This document shows positions 8,745 through 16,359 of a DNA stretch of 60,146 nt, piece by piece. Location: NCBI GenBank assembly GCA_001275005.1, contig JWZX01003405.1, positions 1-60,146 on the forward strand, written 5' to 3'. Made by a program: the position numbers and the translations under genes. The notes beneath the pieces were generated by a model. The model saw only the letters and a list, made by a program, of their open reading frames with translations, did not search any database and was not told the DNA's origin. The stretch comes from Chrysochromulina tobinii (Eukaryota > Haptophyta > Prymnesiales > Chrysochromulinaceae). Each line of letters starts with the position of its first letter. The first letter of the stretch is position 1.

Positions 8745-10328
8745 TCATGCGCGCTTCAGAGGGTCGATCTCCACAAACGTCCGGGCGGGGCGTACCGCCC
8801 CAGCCGGCGATGCTCGCCGCAGGTACTCCCAGCAAACGAGTGAGCTCGACGTCTGCACGACCAGCGGCGGCGAGCCCGACTGTCGGCTCTGTCGTCGCTC
8901 GCGCTGGTTCTGAAGGTCAGCGTTCGCCGCAGCCTTGTGGTTGTGTGCGAGGAGGTGGTGAGAGGCAGGATACATTATAATGTACCCCGCCATCTGCTGT
9001 GCTCGAGGTGAAGAGGCGGGTCGCACAGCTAGAACTGATGGGCCAGGCAAGGACGGTGGCGGCGGCCTCGGCGACCATTCAGTCGGCCAGCGCTCAGCGG
9101 ATGGCGACGACGGCGATCCAAAGTCAATTGCTCGGGGAGTGATCTGCTCGGGAGCGGGAGATGTAATCTCGGAGTAATCTCGGGGGGTAATCTGCTCGGG
9201 AGCGGGAGGCGCAGAAGCCGTGCTCGCTCGCGCCGCAAGGCAGGAGTCCAGAAACCGGAGCGTGCCGTGGAGTTGCAGGACCCTGCGCACATCCACCGCC
9301 CTCGTGCCCTTTCGACTCGCCGCGCGGTAGAGCCCAAGCAGCCTCGGGAAGGCCAGCCCGCTGATGCCCAGCTCTGTGGCTGCCGTTGCGAAGATGGCGA
9401 GCCACTCAGCCTCGGAGAGGCTGTGGGGGAACGCCACCATGTGTGCATGCAAGGCGTCATTGGACGCGGACCTAGTACCGGCTTGCTCGTTGTGGACACG
9501 GAGAGCCGCCGCGGCAAGCATGCTCCCTGTGACCGGTAGACCGGTAGTAGAAACCTTAGTAGTAACCGGCGCCGCTCGACACGGCGCCGCTCGAGGTGCC
9601 ACGGCCGTTGGCAGCTCGGGCCCAGCAGCGGACAAGCGAGGCGCCTGTGACCCCTTCGGATGTGACCCTGGCTGCGGCAGAGGCGACGTTGCCGGCCGGT
9701 TGCTCGACCCGCCAGTGACGCCTTCCGCCGACGGGGGCGCGCGATGGAAGTACATGGGTGAATGGTTGGGCGCCGAGATGGGCGCGCGAGCAGCAAAGGG
9801 TTTCACTCTCGAGGTCAGCAGCTCGAGCAACTCAGGATGCCCATGCTGCTTGGCGTGCTGCCGTATGAAGAGCCGCACCTGGGCCGCTTCCTCGGGCGCC
9901 GTGTTGAGTCGATCACTGCAAGCGCTCATGAGCAGACTCGTTGCATTCGACTGGTTCTGTGCGTCCGTAGCTGTCGCGGCCAGAATACAGAGGCTCTCGA
10001 GTGCGCCTAGAGTACGGAGTCGCGTGAGCAGCACGGTGGGGTCCGTGAGGGCTCTGACGCCGTCTGCGAGACTCGAGAGCGCATTCGCGCGCTCTCGGTC
10101 GCCGCCTGCGATAATGGCGCTTATGCACAGGTCGGGAAAGGAGGTCTTGGGTGCTGGAGCGGCTGGCATTGCCTCGAGATCGGGCTCGAGCTTGGCGGGA
10201 ACTGTTATACCAAAGCCCAGAGCCGGTTTCCAGTTGGTATACCCTCGGATGATTTTGCCGTGCGCCATGGATTGCTGTAAGATTGTACTCCTGGCGATCG
10301 CATTCTCGCGGGGCTCTGGAGATGACAT
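8745..10328 (-). CDS. Hypothetical 527-residue protein, helical core and disordered linkers
   Basis: I do not recognise this protein. It begins at an ATG at 10328 and contains two folded-looking parts. Residues of about 65-180 (PDLCISAIIAGGDRERANAL ... LLELLTSRVKPF) are all-helical and alpha-solenoid-like. Residues of about 290-375 (LHAHMVAFPHSLSEAEWLAIFATAATEL, AFPRLLGLYRAASRKG, VLQLHGTLRFLDSCLAARAS) are also helical. The linkers are rich in Pro, Ala and Ser. A nearly exact duplication, PAPEQITPR, occurs twice within 20 residues, encoded by a short DNA repeat around 9130-9210. No signal peptide or membrane segment is seen. It is a real gene by frame length and codon style, but its function is unknown. 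Confidence 0.5.
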   Translation of the reverse strand: MSSPEPRENAIARSTILQQSMAHGKIIRGYTNWKPALGFGITVPAKLEPDLEAMPAAPAPKTSFPDLCISAIIAGGDRERANALSSLADGVRALTDPTVLLTRLRTLGALESLCILAATATDAQNQSNATSLLMSACSDRLNTAPEEAAQVRLFIRQHAKQHGHPELLELLTSRVKPFAARAPISAPNHSPMYFHRAPPSAEGVTGGSSNRPATSPLPQPGSHPKGSQAPRLSAAGPELPTAVAPRAAPCRAAPVTTKVSTTGLPVTGSMLAAAALRVHNEQAGTRSASNDALHAHMVAFPHSLSEAEWLAIFATAATELGISGLAFPRLLGLYRAASRKGTRAVDVRRVLQLHGTLRFLDSCLAARASTASAPPAPEQITPRDYSEITSPAPEQITPRAIDFGSPSSPSAERWPTEWSPRPPPPSLPGPSVLAVRPASSPRAQQMAGYIIMYPASHHLLAHNHKAAANADLQNQRERRQSRQSGSPPLVVQTSSSLVCWEYLRRASPAGAVRPARTFVEIDPLKRA

Positions 10329-10775
10329 GAGCGAGTGTGAGTGCGGTGGAAGAGGAGTACTTGCAGTGTTCTATATTGTGTTCTTGGAGCGTGCGTTCGG
10401 GTTCGCAGGCCTCGAGCGAGTATACGGACCGGGAGGAGAGATTGAGAGGTAGCGCGCGAGGTCGAAGTCAGGCAGCGTGAGCGGTGTCCGCGGGAGTCGT
10501 CGTCGCGCGGCGGCGCGCACAGCGCACACGCGGGTTCTTCTCGTCGGGGCCGAGGCAAAAAGGAGAGTCGTGTAACGGATTTTCTTGTAGTTTGTAGCGT
10601 CCCACTCGACTCGTCTTGCATGCAGTCGCCGCGCAACGCTCTCGTGAGCATGCCAAACCACATGCCCAGGAACAAAAACTCAGGGAGTCGGATCCCTCCG
10701 AAATGGATTCATATCATCTGACACAGTCCATGATTGAATCTGATTAGAGAATCAATTCCTGGAGTTGGAAGCGTA
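10329..10775. other. Intergenic region, no gene seen
   Basis: About 450 bp between two minus-strand genes. It should hold the promoter of the orphan gene ending at 8745 and the 3' end of the pseudouridine synthase gene. Short overlapping minus frames (about 10371-10675) look like GC shadows. No hexamer or RNA gene is recognised. Confidence 0.5.
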
Positions 10776-11714
10776 CTACTTGTAGATGCGCGACTGTTCC
10801 GGCTCAAAAGCTTCCTTCCATAATCTGAGCAGCTTGCCGAACAGCCGCTCAGAGCACAGCTGGCGCCAAGCCGATGGGATGGGGGCTGTCACGTAGAGCT
10901 CGCCACGATCTTGCACAGGATGCTGCACGCGGATCATGGTGGCGTGTAGCGCAAGAAGCTCCGTGCGAGTGGAGCTTGCCCCGAGCTTAGGCCCGTAGCG
11001 ACGGTCACCCACGATGTTATGACCATGCGCTGCGAGCTGCGCGCGCACCTGGTGGCGACGCCCTGTGTGAAGCTCGACGGCCAAGAGCGAGTGCATCCCA
11101 TCGTAGTGCAGCACGTCGTATCGCAGCATGGCGATCTGGCTGCCCCTGTCTCCGTGAAGACGATGCGCACGTTCTTGAGCGTCGAGCGCGCTCACTGGAG
11201 GTTCGTCGTCGGCCGTGGCGGCCGCTAGCAGATCAGGTCGACGTTTGCAAGGGATCACCTTGTACTTGTCGACAATGGCAGCGCCGGAGCGTCTCTGGGC
11301 ATCAGGTGGCGCACGCATGGCATCGATGAGCCAGGCAGCGCTTTCGTGAGGTTGCCCTTGCACGATCGCCAGGTACAGCTTGCGCACTTGACGTGCACGG
11401 AAAGCCGCGCCTAAGCGTGTAGCCGCCTTCCTGGTCTCTGCCACTATCACACATCCACTCGCTGGCCTGTCTAGTCGATGGACGAGCGAGGCATACGCAG
11501 TTGGCAAATAGGACAATACGAGCGAGCGCAAGTCGCTGTCACATGTTCTATCTTGCTGAGAGAGCATTCCAGAAGGCTTATTGGCTATGAGCACGTGGTT
11601 GTCCTCATGCACGATCAGTGAGCGAATGTCGACACTTCGCTGCCGTCGCGCAGCAGCGTGGACGGATCGTCGAAGCAGCACCAACACGCGGGCTTGCATG
11701 TTCCCAGTCTCCAT
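10776..11714 (-). CDS. RluA-family pseudouridine synthase (RPUSD-like), possibly organellar
   Basis: This 312-residue protein isomerises uridine to pseudouridine in rRNA, tRNA or mRNA. It carries the RluA motifs: VHEDNHVLIANKPSGML (motif with the conserved NKP), VHRLDRPASGCVIVAE (motif II, with the catalytic Asp in RLD), KLYLAIVQG, and ELHTGRRHQVRAQLAAHGHNIVGDRRYG (the GRxHQxR RNA-binding motif). There is no N-terminal S4 domain. The first 25 residues are basic and Ser/Ala/Arg-rich (MQARVLVLLRRSVHAAARRQ from the second Met), which would suit a mitochondrial presequence. The C terminus extends about 45 residues past the core. Its ATG is only 88 bp below the stop of the PPR-TrmB gene on the same strand. 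The family call is strong; the RNA target is not determinable. Confidence 0.88.
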   Translation of the reverse strand: METGNMQARVLVLLRRSVHAAARRQRSVDIRSLIVHEDNHVLIANKPSGMLSQQDRTCDSDLRSLVLSYLPTAYASLVHRLDRPASGCVIVAETRKAATRLGAAFRARQVRKLYLAIVQGQPHESAAWLIDAMRAPPDAQRRSGAAIVDKYKVIPCKRRPDLLAAATADDEPPVSALDAQERAHRLHGDRGSQIAMLRYDVLHYDGMHSLLAVELHTGRRHQVRAQLAAHGHNIVGDRRYGPKLGASSTRTELLALHATMIRVQHPVQDRGELYVTAPIPSAWRQLCSERLFGKLLRLWKEAFEPEQSRIYK

Positions 11715-11802
11715 TCACGTTCACGTTCCGCTCGTGAGAATATCGTTTAAACACGTTCACACCAACACAATGAAACGCAATCCACCGCAAATTCAAAACG
11801 TG

Positions 11803-14082
11803 TCACGGAATACCGTATTTTGCCTTCTTCTTCTTCTTGGCAAGGGGCGCCGCGGCGGGCTCCGTCTCCTCCTCCTCCTCCCAGGCCCCGGCTTCCGGCC
11901 CGACCTCGACCGAGTGGATGCGTGCTCGAGGTAGAGCTAGTCCGCTTCCATTCCACCCGACGTCGGCTTCCGGCCCGACGTCGGCTTTCGGCCCGACGTC
12001 GACCACGGCGCGCTTGCGCTTCGCCGCAGCGTTGCGCTTCCCTTTGGGTGGTGGTGATGGTGCGGCGGCGGTGGCGGCGGTGGCGGCGGTGGCGGCGGTG
12101 GCGGCGGTGGCGGCGGTGGCGGCGGTGGCGACCGATCCGTCCGCGGCGCCCGCTGGTGACCCTCCGACGCTCGCCCCCCCCTCGGGCAGCTTAGCAGCGG
12201 CCAAGTAGTACCTGGTCTTCTTCTTGCCATTCGCCCAGAGCCGATCAAAGAAACTCGAAGCCTCAGAGACGGCGTAGCCGCAGTTAGCTGCTGGGAGCCC
12301 GACCTTGACAGTAGGCGGTGCGGTTGCGTCGCTCACGTCTCGCAAGCCTTCAATGGCTCCCACGGCCTCTGCCAGCGACCGACCATATCGCTTGTTGTCG
12401 GTGACAATGGCCAGGGTGCCGCCGGGGACGAGGAGGGCGCAGCACGCCCGAAGGAACTTTTCATCCAACAGATTCGAGCCGTCGCTATCGTCGGTGCCAC
12501 CCGCCCACTCCGGCGGCTCAGGATGGTTGATACACACCGCGTGCACACTCGAGGCCGCGAGACGGCACGTGACGATCTCGCGCGCATCTCCGACGACCAC
12601 CGACACGTTGGGCGTGCCTTCGAAGAGCGTGCGTGCAAAGATGTGGAAGCCGCGATCGACTCGGAGCTCGACGGCAACGAATTGCGTCGAGGGCGACTCT
12701 TTTGCTTGCACGCAGATCCACTCGCCGGCGCCGGCGCAGATCTCGAGTACCAGGCGCTGCGACGGCGACGACAGCCGGTGCAGATGGCCGTTACAGTCAA
12801 GGCGACGCGCCAGTAACGCCTCGAGTCGAGGCCTCGCAAGCCCAGCATGGCGCGAGCAGGCTCTGAGTCCGAAGGAATCCCACAGATTGTGGGCCAATCG
12901 ACAGCCGATGGCATCGGCGCCGTCGCCGTCGGCGCTGCCATGCGAACCGCGCGCGCTGCCGCCGCCGCCACCACCACCACCATCACCGTAGCCGTCGTCG
13001 TCGTCATTGCCGTCTCCATGCCCTTCAAAACGAGCATGCGCCGCCCGCGGCGTATCCACAAATGAGATCACACGCTGCGTGAGAGCGCCCAGCACGTCGG
13101 CCGCCTTCCCACGCTCCACAAAGGCGGCCACGGTCGCCGCGTCCAGCGCGAGCTCCGCGCGTCGGTGCCGCGCGAACAGCTCTATCGAGGAGGCCTCAAT
13201 GTGCGAGGAGCCCTCGCGTTGAATGACGGGTGGGTCCGGCGTCGCAAGCGCGTCATGCAGAAGCCCGAGCTGCGCCATGGCTGAGCGCGGCTTGCCGAGG
13301 AGGGCAAACGCGCGCGCGGCCGCCAGGTGCGTCGACGCGCGCGCGGCGGGGGTGATCGGCACGCTCGCTTCGTCTGCCTGAGAGACTAGGGACGCAATGG
13401 CCTTCGGTCGCAGCGCTTGGCCGAGCAGGTGGCCGCCGGCCTCGATGGCTGCGCTGTCGGGTGGGTCGCCGCCCGCCCTCGACCACCAGCGCTGGATCGT
13501 CTGCTGGCCCAGGCCCACCGCCCCCACGCGCACGCAGCCGCGCAGCAGCGCATTGTAGGTGCGTGCATTTGCCGCGCCGCTCTCTTCGGCCTCTCGCACC
13601 ACGAGGGCGCCACTGTCCACGTCGCCAGCATCGCAGAGGGCCTTCACCAGGGTGGTGTACGTGACCACATTTGGGGAGACGCCGCTCTCTCGCATCTGCC
13701 GCACGGCGTGCGCGGCCTCGTCCGGGCGGCCGCAGCGCGCGAGGCAGTTGACGAGGTTCGTCCAGCTGTGCGCATCCGGAGTCAAGCCCTGCTCTCGCGC
13801 ACTGTCGAAGAGCTCGCGCGCGCGCTTGAGCTTCTTGCGCTTCGCACACCACGCAAGGTCCTCGTTGAGCGCGATCAGCCGCCGCTTACGCTCGCTGCGA
13901 TTCAAACCGCCGCTGCCGCCGCCGCCGCCCGCAGGAGCAGTCGCGCTGGCAGACGCCGCAGGAGAAGCAGCCGGAGCAGCAGAAGCAGCGGCGGCGGCGG
14001 CAGCGGCGGCAGCAGTGCCGACACTGCCCGTCATACTCATCTTGCGCTGCTTCAGCTTCTGCTTCTTGAGGGGCTCGGGCAT
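11803..14082 (-). CDS. PPR-repeat protein fused to a TrmB-like tRNA (guanine-N7) methyltransferase
   Basis: A single 759-residue frame from the ATG at 14082. A basic N terminus and Ala-rich linker are followed by PPR repeats at about residues 74-200 (AKRKKLKRARELFDSAREQGLTPDAHSWTNLVNCLARCG, RPDEAAHAVRQMRESGVSPNVVTYTTLVKALCDAGD, then a third repeat). After a Gly/Asp-rich linker comes an SAM-dependent methyltransferase at about residues 420-630: LVLEICAGAGEWICVQAKESP (SAM motif I), FVAVELRVDRGF, VVVGDAREIV, and VCINHPEPPEW at the place of the TrmB INFPDPW motif, then a LVPGGTLAIVTDN strand. The tail has an Ala/Thr repeat and Lys-rich nuclear-signal-like runs. TrmB enzymes form m7G46 in tRNA. 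The INFPDPW signature is only partly kept (NHPEPPEW), so specificity could differ. The PPR domain may select the RNA. Confidence 0.72.
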   Translation of the reverse strand: MPEPLKKQKLKQRKMSMTGSVGTAAAAAAAAAASAAPAASPAASASATAPAGGGGGSGGLNRSERKRRLIALNEDLAWCAKRKKLKRARELFDSAREQGLTPDAHSWTNLVNCLARCGRPDEAAHAVRQMRESGVSPNVVTYTTLVKALCDAGDVDSGALVVREAEESGAANARTYNALLRGCVRVGAVGLGQQTIQRWWSRAGGDPPDSAAIEAGGHLLGQALRPKAIASLVSQADEASVPITPAARASTHLAAARAFALLGKPRSAMAQLGLLHDALATPDPPVIQREGSSHIEASSIELFARHRRAELALDAATVAAFVERGKAADVLGALTQRVISFVDTPRAAHARFEGHGDGNDDDDGYGDGGGGGGGGSARGSHGSADGDGADAIGCRLAHNLWDSFGLRACSRHAGLARPRLEALLARRLDCNGHLHRLSSPSQRLVLEICAGAGEWICVQAKESPSTQFVAVELRVDRGFHIFARTLFEGTPNVSVVVGDAREIVTCRLAASSVHAVCINHPEPPEWAGGTDDSDGSNLLDEKFLRACCALLVPGGTLAIVTDNKRYGRSLAEAVGAIEGLRDVSDATAPPTVKVGLPAANCGYAVSEASSFFDRLWANGKKKTRYYLAAAKLPEGGASVGGSPAGAADGSVATAATAATAATAATAATAATAAAPSPPPKGKRNAAAKRKRAVVDVGPKADVGPEADVGWNGSGLALPRARIHSVEVGPEAGAWEEEEETEPAAAPLAKKKKKAKYGIP
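12058..12130 (+). repeat. 9-bp coding microsatellite (ggcggtggc)n
   Basis: About seven copies of a 9-bp unit inside the tail of the PPR-TrmB frame. Read on the minus strand they give Ala-Ala-Thr triplets. The array keeps frame, so length variation would change only a low-complexity linker. Confidence 0.8.
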
Positions 14083-14299
14083 CCTTGACCCGCGCTGTTG
14101 CTGCAGCTGCCGCCGACTCCATTAGTTCAATCTGCTTCTTTAAGGCACTCAACGCTGCATGGACGCGCTTGCGAACGCGCTGCGACAGGTCTTCTTTCTG
14201 GAGGCGTTCGACCAATGCTGTCTTTTTGGCTAGAGAAGCAGCCATTTCTGCCGCTTGTTCGCGGGCCACGTAGGACGAGACGGCGGAATTCAGCTCCAT
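14083..14299 (-). other. Possible upstream coding segment of the PPR-TrmB gene, in another frame
   Basis: Immediately upstream of the PPR-TrmB ATG, a minus frame starts at an ATG at 14299 (MELNSAVSSYVAREQAAEM). It encodes a convincing amphipathic helix (LVERLQKEDLSQRVRKRVHAALSALKKQIELMESA) before overlapping the PPR gene out of frame and ending at 13886. It could be an upstream exon joined by a tiny intron or frame slip, a separate overlapping ORF, or chance. I have no splice evidence. Confidence 0.3.
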
Positions 14300-14805
14300 C
14301 TTTGTCGCGTCGCACACACACGACACACCTTTCCCGTTTGCTGGGAGAACTTCGGCTGTTAACGTGAATGCGAGCGCAGAGCGCAGCAAACGGGCAGGCC
14401 TGCAGGACCTGGCCTTCGGCCCTTCCCTTTTCGTCCGCGTTGCCCTTTGGCACGTGTTAGCCCGCGCCTAGGACTTCCTTTTCGCGGAGAGACAAAAATC
14501 GAGAATAAATACATGACGTCCTGAGTCGCGTCCTCACGCAGCGTCGGGTGCGTATACACAGGTTTCTGCATATATGCACCCCCGGAACCGACGAACCTTA
14601 ATGATACCATTCGGTCCCCGGTCCGTGATGTGCACTGCTCAAGGCACTGCCAGAAACGCGTGTTGGCGTGTTCGGTCTGAACGCCTGTATATAATTTGAA
14701 CACCCGTAACCACGGTCGCTGCTGCTGTGGGGTTTGGATATGCCATTGCAACACGCCGACAGTTGCATCCTCACACCCCTCAGTTCGGAGCTCAGTCACA
14801 TCACC
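14300..14805. other. Intergenic region, no gene seen
   Basis: About 500 bp between the PPR-TrmB 5' end and the 3' end of the aldo/keto reductase gene. It is AT-richer than its surroundings and includes a short palindromic GCATATATGC at about 14567. An AATAAA at 14504-14509 on the plus strand has no plus-strand gene before it. Confidence 0.5.
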
Positions 14806-15995
14806 TCAGCCACCGTCTCGAACCAGCATCCTCCATGGGTCGGGATAGCTCTCGCTGATCGTCTGCACGCCCGCCTCGAGCTCCTCCGTCCAGCCGATCC
14901 CAAATCCAGCGAGGTTCTCCTCGAGCTGCGCGTTGGTCGTCGCGCCGATGATGGTACTCGTCACGAACGCTCGCGACTCGCAGAAGGCTATGGCGAGCGC
15001 TGCGGGCGAGAGACCGTGCGCCTCGGCGAGATCGCAATAGGCCTCGACCGCATTCGGCCCTTTCGTGCCCAGGTAGCGCTCCATGTACCCATCGAAGAGA
15101 GCGAGTCGAGATCCGGTGGGCGCCGATTGCAAGCCGCGGTACTTGCCACTGAGGACGCCGGCGGATAGCGGGGAGTACGGCAGGTAGCCGATGTTGTGAG
15201 CACGCAATGTCTCGACGAGCCCAGTTTCGTCAGAGCGCTGCAGGAGCGAGTATGAGTTCTGGACGGAGGCGGGCAGCGGCACGTCCTCGGCCGCGCACGC
15301 CGCGACGAAGGCGCTCACGCCGTGGGGGGTCTCATTGGACAGGCCCCACGCTCGGATCTTGCCAGCCTTGATCAGATCCCCCATCGCGCGCGCTTGCTCG
15401 GCGAAGGGCACGAAGGCGCGCTCCTTGGTCACGTCGTACCGCGTGGAGCCGAACAAGGGGACGTACCGGTCCGGCCAGTGGATCTGAAGCAGATCGAGGT
15501 GATCGATGCCCAGACGTGCCAGCGACGCGTCGATGGAGGCAAAGATCTGCTCTCGAGTCACGCGTGTCGTCTCACCACGCAGCACGTGAAGCGCTCGTTG
15601 AAACCGCACACCTTGGTGGCAAGCACGACGTCCTCGCGTGCCCAGGCGCCTGAGCGCAACCACTTGGCGATGGCGCGGTCCGTGTTCCCTTGCTTCGCCT
15701 CACTCACCGGCACGGGGTAGCACTCTGCGGTGTCCAGGAAGTTGACCCCGAGCTCCCACGCCGCATTGAGCTGCGAGGCTGCCTCAGCGTCCGTGTTTTG
15801 GTTCCCCCATGTCATCGTACCAAGGCAGCACGGGGAGACGAGCAGATCAGATGTACCCAGCTTGTTTCGCTGCATGTTGGCCTCGTCGTATGGCTTGTAG
15901 GTACGGACAGAGGGAGGTGCCGCGGTCCGCACCGCCGAGGACAGAGAGACTGCCGAAGCAAGTGCCGGCGAAAGGAGCACAAAAAGCCACGACAT
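14806..15995 (-). CDS. Aldo/keto reductase with signal peptide; frame break near 15584
   Basis: NAD(P)H-dependent oxidoreductase of the AKR TIM-barrel family, close to the Tas/YajO-type group. The ATG at 15995 opens a hydrophobic leader (MSWLFVLLSPALASAVSLSSA), so a secretory or secondary-plastid route is likely. The domain follows: MQRNKLGTSDLLVSPCCLGTMTWGNQNT, FLDTAECYPVP (catalytic Asp and Tyr), DVVLATKVCG (catalytic Lys), then HLDLLQIHWPDRY with the catalytic His, KIRAWGLSNET, QNSYSLLQR, YLPYSPLSAGVLSGKY and TSTIIGATTNAQLEENL. The reading frame shifts between FNERFT and LRGETTRVT at about 15583-15585. One missing base there would turn TG back into a TGG Trp codon, and both sides then align without loss. 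It is therefore either a sequencing or assembly slip or a very recent mutation. No plausible intron is seen. Confidence 0.8.
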
Positions 15996-16359
15996 CAGCG
16001 CAGCAACTACACGAACGCGTGCAATGTGTCGGGACCTCAGACAGCGAGCTGGTCGCGATCGTCTGGAGACCAGAGCATGAACATTCCACGCATTCCGGGA
16101 ATTTCCCAGGTGTTCGCTCGAGTTCGCTGTGAAAACGCAAAATGCTGAGAAACCAACCTTAATTGGAAACAAATGGATCGGCAGGAGTCACACTACGAAA
16201 AGTTTTGCGTTCCCGTGCATGCAAAGAGGCAAAAAAAGATCCCAATTTTGGACACATTCGAGTGCAACATTCGAGGTCGTGCCCTCTCTTCCTCTCTGGC
16301 ACTTCGCCAGCTAGACGCGCACCACTCAACCGCGCACGACCAGCTTATTGGCGACGATT

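Noticed and set aside
12305-14125. Long plus-strand frames opposite the PPR-TrmB gene
   Set aside because: No family pattern. The minus strand has clear PPR and methyltransferase motifs.
14504-14509. AATAAA on the plus strand
   Set aside because: No plus-strand gene ends nearby, so it is probably chance in an AT-richer patch.
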